Translations under genes and position numbers: made by a program | Source: Psococerastis gibbosa | Taxonomy: Eukaryota > Arthropoda > Insecta > Psocodea > Psocidae | DNA: 64,000 nt | NCBI GenBank assembly: GCA_963971405.1 | Contig: OZ020493.1 | Coordinates: 2,418,001-2,482,000, forward strand | Reading direction: 5' to 3' | Part shown: positions 23,591 through 35,192 of the stretch, in pieces | How the letters are laid out: each line of letters begins with the position of its first letter | Numbering within the stretch: position 1 is the stretch's first letter | The notes under the pieces: model-generated | Database searches by the model: none | What the model saw: only the letters and a program-made list of their open reading frames with translations | Told to the model about the DNA's origin: nothing

Positions 23591-24720
23591 ATCTTCAATT
23601 CCCTTCTTTCAGATTGGATACACAAGGACCTCCACCCAAGAAAAGAAAAGAACGGCAGCACTATTTTGGAAATTTCAATAAAAATTAGAAAAGCAAGCCA
23701 TTACTTATGGCTCAAATAGTAATAAATATAAAAAAAATTATGTTGAGGCTACAAAGGAAACAGATTGCCAGAATTGCAAATGAAGCGTCGAAGTTAGAAG
23801 GGCTGGTGCCGCTTTCAAAGCAAAAGTGCACTGCATCAGAAACTGCTTGCGAACCTCTGTTCAGAATTTTGTGAGTTAGTTAGCCGGTAAAGGTTAAGTT
23901 TAGCTACCCCTAATAAAATCGTAAAACTTCTTTACCTGTCGATTCCTTAGTTCAAAAGAAGTCCTTTTGTGAAAAAATTAAAGGTCGGGCAAGAATAGTT
24001 TTTGAGTTACATCAAATCAAAAGTGTACCTTTTAAATATTGAAAGTTGGAGTGCGGTGATGTTTTTGTTTACGAATGTATCTATATAATGTTTTGGGCCC
24101 ATTAGTATGCGTGCCTGTTCTTTGGGGCCCATTAACGTTCTTTATTATTGCCAATAAAGAACAGAACTTCGATTATTGTTCATTTTTCTAAAATAATGGG
24201 TACCCCGGAGTGGATTAAAAACCAAGAAGTTGACTTTGCTAAGCATTCATTTTATTAGGTAAATAAATTTAATTGGCATTATTGCTTGGGTTGCAAATCG
24301 CAATTAGGTATCGCAATCAGATACAGGCCGCATGGAAGGTAATTCCTCAAGTAAGGTAAATCTATTTCGAATTATTCTTGAATAGGTATTATCTTCCAAT
24401 GACTCATTTTCTGTCCATGCATGGAAGGTTAATGTCCCAAAGTAAGGCAAATCTATTTTGAATTATTCTTGATTAGGTATTATCTTTCAATGACTCATTT
24501 TCCTTTCATGCGACTTCAATTTGTGGTTATTTCGATAAAAATTGAAAGCATAGTGGTCGCATGGAAGGTAAATCTCTCAAACGAAGGCAAATATTTTGTG
24601 AATCGTGAAGTAAAAACAATCACAATTTTATTCAAAACGCAACAAAAATGCAACAGCACAAATATCAGATAAAACAAGAAGTTGCCAAACTAACCGAAAT
24701 TAAAGGATATGGAAAAAAGC
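23591..24720. other. No recognisable gene; short direct repeats
   Basis: AT-rich. A sequence around GGAAGGTaaTtcCTCAA, then AAtcTATTTtGAATTATTCTTG and TAGGTATTATCTT occurs two to three times between 24330 and 24590, a local tandem duplication. Arm 23886-23910 of a 25-bp inverted repeat is also here. No coding domain was seen. Confidence 0.5.
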
Positions 24721-24721
24721 C

Positions 24722-24797
24722 CAGGCTTGTAGTCAAATGGTTAAGGTCGCCCCGGTTAGGCGTAGATCGTGGGTTCGAATCCCGCTAAGCCCAGTTG
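24722..24797 (+). repeat. tRNA-like sequence (pseudo-tRNA or SINE head)
   Basis: There is a good T-arm (GTGGG TTCGAAT CCCGC), a B-box GGTTCGAATCC, an A-box-like TAGTCAAATGGTTAAG and a short acceptor match (GGCTT with AAGCC). The anticodon stem-loop would be CGCC CCGGTTA GGCG, but position 33 is C instead of the invariant U, so a working tRNA is unlikely. A related sequence sits at 29700-29770, which favours a dispersed tRNA-derived element. Confidence 0.55.
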
Positions 24798-24954
24798 TTT
24801 CCCTATCCTCTAATTTCGGTTTTAACGAGGAGGTAACCTCTTCAGCCAAAGTTAATTTAATGTCAGTTATATATACCATATAATACTACAATGTAATGTA
24901 GCTGCCAAACTTATTCCAAAGAAAACCTATGAGTTTTGTTGTATAGTATAAGTT

Positions 24955-26745
24955 TTAGAAACAGCGCCATGTTCCGATGATTTGTTCAAGTTCAAAACAG
25001 GTTAGCCATTGTTAACTGAGATATAGACTGGGCAAATAATCCCAGTTTTAGGCTTCGTCAAGTAGGATGCACCTAACAAAAACAAACAAAAAGAACACAA
25101 TTAGTTGGCAAGTTAGTGGGTTAGTTGGTTACTGGGTTACAATACAATACAATATGTACATATCCTTTAAATTATACAATACATGTAAAGTATAAGATAA
25201 AATCGTCAGAGTATGGTCGAAATCAGGTAGTTCTGTCCTGTCATTGTCATTGTGCTAGTCCCTCAGTGACAGTGTAGAAAGCTGTCTCTAAGAGATGGTT
25301 TCTAAGCAATTTAGGGAAGTTAGAAGCATTTCTCGCCGGTCTCAGTTCAATCGGGAGTTTTCTTTTAGTATAGGATCCAGTCGCTCACACTTGGCTGTGC
25401 GTGGCGCTGGCCTTACAAGGTCTCCCCGTTGCCTTGTGTTGTAGGTGTGAGTGTCCCCGCTTTGTTTAAATGTCCCCCACACTTCAGGCTTTAAGATATG
25501 TAAGATGTATCTAAATAGCCTATGTACAGACTTGGGGCTGTCATGATTTTTAATGATTTGAAGGGAGAGCGACAACTGTCACAAGGTCCCAGTTTTAGCA
25601 TGTAGCGCACTCCCCTCTTTTGAAGCCTGAGTACAGCGATCTCTACGGAGGTCCCTCCCCAGGCCAATATGCCGTAGTTTATATGGCTCATTACAAGTGA
25701 GTGGTAGGCCTGGAGAGTTACCTCCGGAGGACACACAGAGCTAAGGCGCCTGACTACAAAGAGCCATCTATTTAGTTTTTTTAATAGCTCAGCCACGTGT
25801 TTATTCCAGTTTAAGTCCTTGTCAACTTGCATACTTAAGAATCTGACGCTGTCGGTTGCAGTTACTGGTTGTCCTGCTATGCATGGGTATATGCCAAGCT
25901 CAGGTTGGGAGTTAGAGAACACTGTTAGTTGCGTTTTTGTTTCGTTTAGCAAGAGCCAATGTGTGGCAAATTCGAGTCTTATGTCATCTAGCTTTTTAGT
26001 GCACTTTTTGCAGTTTCTTCTATTGAAGGACCAGTTATGATGAGCGTAGTATCATCCGCGAACATCAGCCTTTCGGTTAGTATTACAGTATTAGTATTTT
26101 AGTATATTATTTTACTTTTATTTGGAATTGCTGTGAGCTGGCATCAAGACGGCACAGCACTGGGCCCAAAGATTCGCCTAGTCTCCATCTCTCGGACACG
26201 AAAAAGTAAAGTAAGTATTTTAGCCAGGCTTGCCTCTCAAAAAATTCTTCTACAGAGTACGCACATGTATCCAACAGTTGTTTTCTCAGCGCGTTTCTGA
26301 AAGCTTTGCCTTCCAAGGCTCTCATGCTGGGAGGTAAACAGTTATAAAGTCTGGCCCCCATTATTTCGGGAGAGTTTAACGTTAACGTAAGACGGCATGC
26401 CTCCCTACTTATTTGATCCCTGTTTCTTGTGTAATGAGGGTGTATGTCTCTTTGCCTGAAGTTTGGACTTAACGTGGCAAATTTAATAGCCTCCAGTATA
26501 TAGAGGGCCGGTAAGGTAAGGATTTCCAGGTTTTTAAATAGCGGTCTACAAGAGACTGTCTCGTCTCTAACTCCTCCCATAGTTCATATTGCCCTCTTTT
26601 GTATTATAAAGGCTCTGGTTGCGTCAGTCGAGTTCCCCCAACTTAATATTGCATACATTAGGTGCGACTCAAAGAGCCCATAGTAGACTAGCTTCATTGT
26701 CTTTCTATCTACTACAAATGAGAGACTGATTGGATAAGCACGGAC
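24955..26745 (-). mobile_element. Second copy of the CR1-like LINE (A2), split by another LINE
   Basis: The ORF at 26580-26107 (MGGVRDETVSCRPLFKNLEI...) is a close protein match to copy A1 at 23073-23303 and carries the RT C-terminal region. Its 3'UTR reappears at 25125-24955 (GGTGCATCCTACTTGACGA and AACTGGGATTATT in antisense), matching 23510-23580. The two parts are separated by LINE copy B, so B inserted into A2. A1 and A2 lie tail to tail. Confidence 0.8.
25200..26090 (-). mobile_element. CR1-like LINE (copy B), RT C-terminal half, nested in A2
   Basis: On the minus strand a degraded catalytic box reads ERLMFADDTTLIITGPS near 26070-26030. It is followed by the RT thumb and C-terminal region (ORF 25952-25491, with VDKDLNWNKHVAELLKKLNR and VMSHINYGILAWGG). 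A frame change near 25530 then leads to HTYNTRQRGDLVRP and ENSRL near 25460-25350. FADD is intact, but the copy is 5'-truncated. It is nested between the coding part and the 3'UTR of A2. Confidence 0.8.
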
Positions 26746-27034
26746 GAAAAGGCTACCTGATTAAGAGCCCAAAAAATTACAGAAGGCAGCAATGTAAATA
26801 TTGCAATTTTTTAGTATTCATCCTCTTGTGTTGCCTCATTCATTATTTTTTCACTTTTATTTTAAAATAATCAATAACTAAGGTAAGCTTGGGGAAATTA
26901 TATCACTTTTATGCTAGTTTTTAGCTTCTCCCCCATATATATGCCCTTCCCAAAGCTTTCCCATTCCGTGGGGCTAACGTCAAAACAGTCTGGCTCTATA
27001 TAAGCAGCCGGGGTAGCTAAACTTAACCTTTACC

Positions 27035-29370
27035 GTTAGTCTATTATGCATACATAAATAAAACTGTATTGAACAGCATTATTGAACATCCAAAAATATC
27101 AAAATACAGTCAATGCGTCTCAATTAATTAATTGAAACCTATAGTGTTATTCAGAGGGCGAAGTTTAGATTAGCACTGTCAAAAAAATTTAAGAACGAAA
27201 GAATGCAGCATCAAAGGCAATAGACAATCAGTGATCTGAAGTTGGAGATTCTAAATAAGCGCGCGGCGCTTCTGAGTTTCTACAACAACAACAACCTGCG
27301 TGCACAGCAATGCTATTTTATCCATTACCTCCGCCACAGTATAATATGCTGCACAATCAAGCCTTTTTTCTATTTTCATCCCGATTCCTTTATAGATATA
27401 CAGCCAAAATGAACCTAAGCTGGTACAGTAAGAGGAAAAGGTCTACTTGAGGTGCCCCGCGGTTCAAAAAGTCTATTAAAAATGCATGTGAAGTGGTAAG
27501 GTAATTTATATTTAAGCATTTTATAATTGCATCGCTCTGACATGTTCCTTCGATTATATTTGTCAAAAATGCCTATAGCTGCCAATTCAATCATTCGACA
27601 TAAAATAGGATGTAAGTTAATAACTATGCTTCACCGACCTTTAATTCTTTCCTAAATGGGTATCTTTTCAGTTATATGAACGATACATAACAAAATTCTG
27701 TTATTTTATAAGGGGTAGCTTAACTAGACCTTCACCACATATTGCAACTGATTAGATATTCATTTCTTTCTCGCATCTATGCTACCTTAACTACTATAAA
27801 ACCCAAAATCACCTGAAAATTAAAAAAGACGCTCAAGTTGTTATTTGCCCATAATCGCTCGATCACAGTTAAGTTGATCCGCCATGTTCTTGTCAAGTTC
27901 AGCAAGCTTCCCGCGTAGGATCATTACGCACATTGAGTACCGGCTAATTATAAAAATACGTATTTTTTGTCTATTTTAAAAGATACAATGGTTATTTTTT
28001 GACACCGCAGCTTCAATCTTCTTCTTTTAGATTTCACATTTAACTACACAAAGAAGATATTTCAAGTAAATAACACTCCATTCCGACATTCCCTAATCTC
28101 AGGCCAGGCAGGCCGGCCTTATTTTAGACCACAGACAAAAGAAAAATACAAATTTATTTATTTTAGTTTTAAATGTTTATTTATAGAATAAACATTACAT
28201 TTTTAATATAATATCACTTAATTATATTATAATGATACGATAAAACTACACGTAACATTTTTGTTCACCATCTCAATAAATAATAAATTTTGTGTAGGTT
28301 TCATTGGCGCCAGGCTATGACAACATCATGAAAAATACGAGAAATGGCGGGAAAACTGGCGGCCATTGCATTTTGGCCAAAATTCAAAATCTCCATAAGA
28401 TATAATGCTAATGTTTTTGTCTTTAAAAGCTGTTCAATATGTTTCTATTCATTTTTAACACCAGCATATACTAAATTGAGGTTTACTCTCATAATGCACA
28501 GTGGAGAATATACATTTAAGGACTTGAAATGTATTTTATTTTAATTAGATTGATTGCCTGTCGAAAGTGAATGCATAGCAATTATAATTTAATGAAATCG
28601 TCAATTCTGTTTCTTTCGATTTCTGGGCGCACTATAGTTTCATTCAATAACGTATTTGACCTCAGAATGATCATTTCCTAACAAAAATCCGTACATAACT
28701 TCTAGCTTTCAAAGTTAAGTAGTATGGCAGATGAGCTTCTGAGTAATGTCTTATTGGTTCAGAGACGAAAACCCCTTATCTGTATTCTGTACTGTCTAGT
28801 ACTCTTAGAAGCCTAGTATAGTCATCATGATTAAAATTGCTACTATGATCGCCAATCTTGGATAGAAGAGGCATTTTAAGTATAAATACTTACTGTATAT
28901 TCTGTGTAGTGCCTAGGCCCTAGACTGTTCTTTGTTCTATGTACTTTATTATCAACCTATCTATACAAAATGATAAACTAGGCCTATAAGATATATACAT
29001 ATATACATGCAAAGCACGGTATTAATAATTTTAATTTACATACCTAATGAGAATGAGGTTAAGTTAAGGTTCATTTATTCAAAATTAATATTCAAAATCA
29101 TGGCAACTAAATTTATAATTACAGTTACAAAAACAAATAATGAAAAGTTTACAATATTTTTATAAATCCCCTTCACACAGCAAATTCTATTTACAATATT
29201 TGCAATGGACAACAAGCATATAAATTTACTAAAATCCATGGTAACCCAGGGGTATTTCTACGCCTATCCGGGGCGTCGTCTTGTTGTTGTTATCTGTGAG
29301 CATAAGTAGCGTAGTGACCCTAATTAGTCTCTCCATATATCACTATATTAATCACAGATTAACTTTAGTC
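27035..29370. other. No recognisable gene; repeat shared with 61 kb
   Basis: The segment at 27210-27300 (TTGGAGATTCTAAATAAGCGCGCGG) recurs in direct orientation at about 61030-61060. Segment 27430-27650 recurs reverse-complemented at about 61075-61330. The rest is AT-rich with no supported ORF. Confidence 0.55.
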
Positions 29371-29379
29371 CATGCACTA

Positions 29380-29645
29380 ACGAACTATTTCACAGGGCCA
29401 AACGAAAGGCTCCTATCGAATCCGTTTCTTTAATCGCACCGTCTAGTCTGTTATACTCCAAAAGTCCTTTCTGAATTAACGAATTTCTACCTATCTCCAG
29501 GGTCCTATGCTGTTGAGTGAAGTCTTTCCTCCCTCTGGTGTTGTACCCGTGATTGTCCGAGAATCGCTGTAGTTTTAGGTAACTTGGCATTAGTCCTTTT
29601 TTGATCTTGTATGTAAAAGTTAAGGCGTCGGTCCAGACGATATGA
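29380..29645 (-). mobile_element. CR1-like LINE C-terminal fragment
   Basis: The minus-strand ORF 29590-29390 begins MPSYLKLQRFSDNHGYNTRG and continues with RTLEIGRNSLIQKGLLEYNR. The pattern of YNTRG followed by a short basic-hydrophobic tail is typical of the RT C-terminus in this LINE group (compare HTYNTRQRGD in copy B). The catalytic region is absent. Confidence 0.65.
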
Positions 29646-29695
29646 TTATCTTAACCACAAGCCCGACGAGTCTAGTGTCTGCTAAATCCTCTACA

Positions 29696-29775
29696 CTAGG
29701 CTTGTCGGGCTTGTGGTGCAACGGTTAAGACGTAGGCGTAGATCATGGGTTCGTATCCGGCAAGTCTAGTTTTCG
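29696..29775 (+). repeat. tRNA-like SINE-type sequence
   Basis: It shares GCGTAGATCaTGGGTTCGtATCC with 24765-24785, and has an A-box-like CTTGTGGTGCAACGGTTAAG. The segment just upstream (29645-29680) contains the inverse TTAACCACAAGCCCGACGAG, so two partial copies lie head to head. The T-stem pairing is imperfect, so this is not a functional tRNA. Confidence 0.5.
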
Positions 29776-30220
29776 CTAGAATTCGCTTCTTTAAGTTTTG
29801 ACCAGCATAAAAGCAAGACTCCTCAAAATGCTCTCCACATATTGCCGAGAGCTTAATCTTCATTGAAATTAGCCATTCTTTGAACAATGTCGCATTATTC
29901 ATGGGAAAGCTAGAAAGAAATTAAAATTAACAAATAAGAATTATGCAAAGCATACACCACAGAACAACATAATATATAGACCATTCCAGAACACGTGACC
30001 TAGCAGAAGCTGCCTCTATGCCCGGTGTGTAAATATCCGCCATTTTACTATATAATTTAATGAGATTTGGAAGCAAAGTTGTCTAAAATGAATTTAAAAA
30101 TAATATTTGTAAGTAATTATGGCTTAAGCCTGCAAAATTTGGGGGTGGATATAAAGGCCCTGTACTTCTCGAAAATTAAAAAAAATTGGGTTTGATCCCT
30201 TTTGGCTGCAAAGACGAGAG

Positions 30221-33200
30221 ATGGCCCAAGGGGCATTTACCACATGGCCTCAGGTGAGCCTTGTCGACCTCACCTCATATTTAATTTTTAAAACGAGCTT
30301 CTTAACAGCAAGAGAGCTGAAAGCTTATAAGAGTCTCGAGGGTTTCAAACGGTATGAACGAGGCTGGCTGCAAGAAATTCTAGGTTGCCAAGCCCTAGAT
30401 GGAACGGTTGCAGTTGTTGGCACAGTAAGTAATAAGCCTACCTATTTATAATTATTTTTTGGGACATGTGAATCGAGTCGTGTGAAATTTATTAATGAGA
30501 CAATTATTTACCATTAAACTGTGAGTTTGATAAGGGTGTAGTGTTCTAATTGATCAAATAACAATGAAGTCGAAGTTGTTGGATATTTACTTTTTGACTT
30601 GCACTTAGTTGACTGCTGGAATGTTGTTGTTTTTGATTTGTAACAAATCATTTGAAGAATAGCTATTACGAAAAAGCATTTATTAATTTGACCCTGACAT
30701 GCTTAAAATGAGTTAGAATTCCTGTATCCTGCCAAATTATAAAAAACCTCGTACCTTCTACCAAACGTTGCTCGTTTCTAAAACTGCCGAAACAAAAAGT
30801 ACCGCTAATTAAACGCACACAGAAACATGCCAAAGAAACTTACATGACGTCTAGAATAATTAAATGTAATCAGATTTTACGTGTAACTACGACCAAGGGA
30901 TATATCTTGCTTTAATTTTTGTCACCCATTAGAAACGCATGGGGTCCTCTTAAAACTAGGGCACTATGTAGACCTTGACATTTGCTTGCGTATTAGACAC
31001 CTGTCCGGCTCATACAGTATTTTAGTGTTACAACTAAAGCTTTATTTGCTTTTATTATAGGTTAAACATTCCCAGAGAATGAATGCTCCAGCATTAACAG
31101 CTTGGGTGCACCTTACCATTGATGGGGCGGTCATTAGTGGTCACTGCAAATGTATGGCAGGTCTCGATGAAGTTTGCTCTCATGTGGCCACTATATTGTT
31201 TGCTCTCGTGCACAAGGCGAATGAAACATCTTGTACGGACCAGCTGGCGCAATGGCCTGTGCCAAGGTTGAAAGATGTCGAGTTGTCCACTATTCAAAAC
31301 ATGACGTGGGGGAAAGAAAGTAGGTCTTTCGGCACCACAAAACTGCCTAAGTTCGTACCAGAAATGAACGAAGAGGAGATAGGTGCATTCCTCAATGCAA
31401 TTGAAGTGCAATCTGGTGAGTAATTCGCTATTCTCCACTGATTAGTACATATACTTGTTCATGACGCATTGATGATTGTTTTCGGAGTCGCAGGCTATAT
31501 TACCTGCATTGTAGTACATATTTACATCATAACGTAGGTAATACACAAGACCTGGTCCATTCACAGCAACGTTAGTAATGTAATTACGTACTAATTATTA
31601 TAAAATTACACGGCCAGAGTTACGTGATACTATAGTGCAATCCTTATACTTTACATACTCACACTTGGTTTTAGGAATAACGCCTGCCCTCTCCTATATC
31701 ACCGGACCACATTGTGACCGCTTAGCCGCAGCCCAGAAGCAGGTTTTGAACATGGACCTGGGAGACCTATTTGAGAAAGACTTGTTGGACTTTCCTTTAG
31801 TTTTGCTCCTAGAATTTTCACAAGGTAAATAGGAATTTAATTCTGACGATGGGTTCAATTATCGCCATTAGGGGAAAAACTTAATAAGTGTATGTAAAAT
31901 AAGGAATATTAAATTGGCATAATGATAGTAATAATATCGGTAGCGCAACGAAAATGGAAGCAGTTTCGGAAGGATTGCTTGCCCAAGCCAGATTTTGGTT
32001 TTAGAAAAAAAAAATATTTTTTGAAAATATTATGAAGTCGCTCCCTTATGCATTCATTACATTACATATTGTATTGATTTGTCTATTATGGAATATGCAA
32101 TGACTGATTGACGACAACAGAAAGTGGCTGGAGGGCGAAGTGGAGGGGACGAGACGAAGAGGTATAAGAACCAGATTGAGGACGACCTCAGAAAGGCGGG
32201 AATGATTCCTGAAGAAGAGATAAGATGGCAGGGAGTAGTGGGGGAGACTCATAAATCACACAATAAGTTTATAATTACACACAAAATTGGACATTACGAT
32301 GTATACAAAATACAAGAGGGACCCTGCTTCAATTTCAAGTATACCTTCACTGCCTAAAGCAGATTGAAACGACTCCTCGGCTTAACGCATACAGAAAACC
32401 AAAACCTTTTCAATTGGGCCCGGTACCTCCTACACAACCGGGTGGCCGGGCTCCAGGGGCGGAAAAGGGTCACTGTGCTGCAGCGCGGCCAAAACTCTTT
32501 TTTAAGAATCATAACAATCCCATCTCCTTATATAGGGGACAGGACCAGCACCTCACCCTCCCTACCCGAGGGGGAGGAATAGGTGATAATTATAGTGAGG
32601 CATGAACGGTCCCAACTCTCTACCATCTTTCTTCGTGAGTTTAATTTATCGAAAAATGTAAGCTGGAACCCATAAGCCCGTCACTACTTGAACACGTGGT
32701 AATTTCTTTTGTTTCAGGTGTGAATATTAGCTTGAGCCTTGAGCAAGTTCAAGAAATCGAGAAATTGTCACGAGGCCAAGAAGGCGAGACGTGGCACCGG
32801 TATAGAAGAGGGCGTGTGACGGCGTCCAACTTCAAGAGTGCATGCACGTCTTCCTTGGAAAGCCCAGCTATTAGCACTTTAAAAAAAATATGTTATGCCG
32901 GACAAAGTCCGTTCTATAGTGCAGCCACTTCATATGGCAAAGACCATGAAGATGTAGCTCTTCGCGCCTATGTGCAGAATGTGCAAAATGTGCACCAGGA
33001 CTTTAAGCTGAGGAAGTCAGGATTAATAATTAAGACGACGCATCCGATGTTTGGAGCTTCCCCTGATGCAATAGTGTCATGTCTTTGCTGTGGAGACGGC
33101 TGTGTAGAAGTGAAATGCCCCTTCAGCATGAGGGAATCCAATATTAGCAACTACTGCGCTATGAAGAATGCTTGTCTGGAAGTTGGTAGTAGTGGCATAA

Positions 33201-33427
33201 GGCTAAAGAAAACCCATGCATACTATTACCAAATTCAGCTCCAACTGTTTGTTGGTGACTATAAATATGTTGATTTCATTGTGTGGTCTAACAAAGATAT
33301 GTTTGTGGCCAGAGTATTACCTGATAGTGAATTTATTAAAAATAAGGTACAGAGGGCAAAAAATTACCACCAAAGGGTGATATTGCCGGAGTTATTAGGA
33401 AAAGCATTTACTAGAAATGTTTCATAA
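30221..33427 (+). CDS. SWIM zinc-finger and YqaJ-type exonuclease protein, four exons, undisrupted
   Basis: Exons are 30221-30424, 31061-31415, 31675-31824 and 32718-33427, joined through GTAAGT/GTGAGT/GTAAAT donors and TTATAG/TTTTAG/TTTCAG acceptors with phases 0, 1 and 1. The total is 472 codons with no stop or frame break. The N-terminal part has LTARELKAYKSLEGFKRYE. Exon 2 carries a SWIM finger (HCKCMAGLDEVCSHVATIL; C-x-C then C-x-H). Exon 4 is a lambda-exonuclease-like YqaJ domain: RYRRGRVTASNF, SYGKDHE, GASPDAIV (catalytic Asp), GCVEVKCPF (Glu-x-Lys), and YYYQIQLQLFV. Such nucleases resect double-stranded DNA ends. The start is the first Met before the conserved region, about 240 bp inside the left TIR. 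Being open in all four exons, it could still be expressed. It is part of the ISL2EU-type element. Confidence 0.82.
32124..32260 (+). mobile_element. Possible LINE C-terminal scrap in an intron
   Basis: The stretch translates as GGRSGGDETKRYKNQIEDDL then RKAGMIPEEEIRWQGVVG, resembling the endmost part of RTE/CR1-type polymerases (basic patch, RxxDDLxxAG, WxxxA). It lies in intron 3 of the YqaJ gene. The evidence is weak because no other LINE motifs are nearby. Confidence 0.3.
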
Positions 33428-34660
33428 AAAAAAAACATTGTGATATACGTGGAACCCCGTTAAAATGGTTTGAGAGGTATTTATCAAAAAGTAAGCATTT
33501 CAGACCAAGTGACCCTCTACCACTCACCTTCGGAGTACCCGAATGATCCATATTAGGCCCTGTTTTATTGCTTTCCAATTTTTTATATTAATATGAGTTT
33601 TTGTTTCTTTTCCAGTGGATTCAAAGCAACGTTTCTGGCAGAGCCCCATGCAATTATACCATAAGAAAGAATCGACTGTACTATTGCAAAATAGACTGTT
33701 TTTATTGTGGTAATATGTCACGGAGAATTTTGAATAAATAACAGTTTTTCTTACTCTGTGTGATAAGGCTAATATGTTCAGTCCATTTAAGGTGGCGATC
33801 GATTTTAACAGCAAGGTAAGTTGTTATTAGCTTTTTGTACTTCTCCACAAGTACAGATACCGTTTGTGCATTCGTGTATTGTCAGCTTCTCAATATTTAT
33901 ATTTGGGTATTTTTTGGGGGTAAAGTCATAAGATGTGTTTTACGTACTTACTGAAATAAAACAGGGCCTAATATGGATCATTGGGGTACTCCGAAGGTGA
34001 GTGGTAGAGAATCACTTACTTGGTCTGAAATGCTAACTTTTTGATAAATAACTCTAACTTTTAACGGGGTTCCACGTATATCACAATATTTTTTTTTTTA
34101 TGAAACATTCCTAATAAATTCTTTTCCTAATAACTCCGGCAATATCACCCTTTGATGGTACTTTTTCGCCCTCTGTACCTTATTTTTAATAAATTCACTA
34201 TCAGGTAATACTCTGGCCACAAACATATCTTTGTTAGACCACACAATGAAATCAACATATTTATAGTCACTAACAAACAGTTGGAGCTGAATTTGGTAAT
34301 AGTATGCATGGGTTTTCTTTAGCCTTATGCCACTACTACCAACATCCAGACAAGCATTCTTCATAGCGCAGTAGTTGCTAATATTGGATTCCCTCATGCT
34401 GAAGGGACATTTCACTTCTTCATAGCCCTCTCCACAGCAAAGACATGACACTATTGCATCAGGGGAAGCTCCAAACATCGGATGCGTCGTTTTAATTATC
34501 AATCCTGACTTCCTCAGCTTAAAGGCCTGGTGCACATTCTGCACATAGGCGCGAAGAGCTACAACTTCATGGTCTTTGCCATATGAAGTGGCTGCACTAT
34601 AGAACTGACTTTGTTCGGCATAACATATTTTTTTTTTAAGTTCTAATAGCTGGGCTTTCT
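32861..34660. repeat. 0.7-kb inverted duplication (nuclease exon plus LINE)
   Basis: Left arm 32861-33565 and right arm 33960-34660 are reverse complements at high identity, separated by about 394 bp. Each arm contains most of the YqaJ exon 4 followed by the same LINE-derived stretch (shared: ATACGTGGAACCCCGTTAAAA and CTTCGGAGTACCC). The exon-LINE junction is present in both arms, so the duplication happened after the LINE joined the exon. Confidence 0.85.
33435..34090. mobile_element. CR1-like LINE fragments in the palindrome and its spacer
   Basis: On the plus strand, 33441-33567 reads RGTPLKWFERYLSKSK and PLTFGVPE then SILGPVL, the RT region up to the PQGS box. On the minus strand, 34085-33950 repeats this, then jumps by deletion to KTHLMTF-like and SILSYGIIAWGSA segments (33950-33590), the RT C-terminal half. 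The catalytic Asp-Asp box is not in these pieces. Confidence 0.65.
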
Positions 34661-34664
34661 TCAC
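34098..34664 (-). pseudogene. Truncated inverted copy of the YqaJ-nuclease exon
   Basis: The minus-strand frame reads ICYAEQSQFYSAATSYGKDHE through FIRNVS and matches exon 4 of the gene at 32718-33427 along its length. It retains GASPDAIV, YEEVKCPF and YYYQIQLQLF, but the RGRVTAS segment and all upstream exons are missing. It lacks one VQN repeat present in the other copy. The frame is open, but without the SWIM exons or a promoter it is most likely a pseudogene made by the inverted duplication. Confidence 0.8.
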
Positions 34665-35010
34665 AAGAGGTACATCTTTATTGTCTTTGCCTATTACGCT
34701 GATGACACAGTCCTTCTCTTTCGTGGCAACACCTTGGCAGAGGCACTAAGCTCTGGCTAGTAAAATCTTGGTTGGATTCAAACCTACTAACACTTAACCT
34801 AAGTAAAACACATCTTATGACTTTTTCCCCCAAAAAGACCCTAACATAAATATATACGAGCTGACATTCAATTCAAGAGCACAGTCTATTCTTTCTTATG
34901 GTGTAAATGCATGGGGCTCTGCTACAAAAGTTTCTTTGAATCAACTGGAATTACAAAAAAAAAATCGTATTATAGGTAATGTAGCGGTAACCTTATTTAA
35001 TGTAAATTGT
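34665..35010 (+). mobile_element. CR1-like LINE fragment with catalytic box
   Basis: The plus strand reads YIFIVFAYYADDTVLLFRGN (34670-34730), an intact YADD box, then LAEALS. It runs on, with stops, to a HGALLQKFL-like segment matching the minus-strand LINE piece in the palindrome spacer. It starts exactly where the inverted duplication ends (34660). Confidence 0.65.
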
Positions 35011-35035
35011 TTAATTTGTTCATTTAAACACCTAC

Positions 35036-35192
35036 TAAGGCGGGTATTCCATATACGTCAATCGTCAACGAAAAATTGAAAAATGACGTAAATTGACGTG
35101 GTAGCAGAATTTTTAGTATCTCTTTAATGTCTGCTAAAACGTCATTTTTCAATTTTTCGTTGACGATTGACGTATATGGAATACCCGCCTAA
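35036..35192. mobile_element. PIF/Harbinger-like MITE with TAA target duplication
   Basis: The element at 35039-35189 (151 bp) starts GGCGGGTATTCCATATACG and ends with its exact inverse. Arms pair for about 50 bp and are flanked by TAA on both sides. A sister copy lies at 53714-53854 with TTA flanks and the central part inverted. A 3-bp TWA target site is characteristic of PIF/Harbinger elements. Confidence 0.88.

Larger units (their letters stand above)
23886..27034. repeat. Perfect 25-bp inverted repeat pair flanking 3.1 kb
   Basis: The 25 bases at 23886-23910 (GGTAAAGGTTAAG...CTACCCC) are exactly inverted at 27010-27034. Related but shorter matches occur near 27717, 60093 and 61304. The pair encloses the tRNA-like sequence and the minus-strand LINE copies. 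It may be the ends of a large element, or two ends of separate copies of one repeat. Confidence 0.6.

Noticed and set aside
24330-24600. CRISPR-like array
   Set aside because: Only two to three imperfect tandem copies with no regular spacers, in a eukaryotic genome; a local duplication.
24722-24797. Functional tRNA gene
   Set aside because: The T-arm and B-box are good, but the invariant U33 is C and the acceptor stem is weak; a relative is dispersed at 29.7 kb. Kept as tRNA-like.
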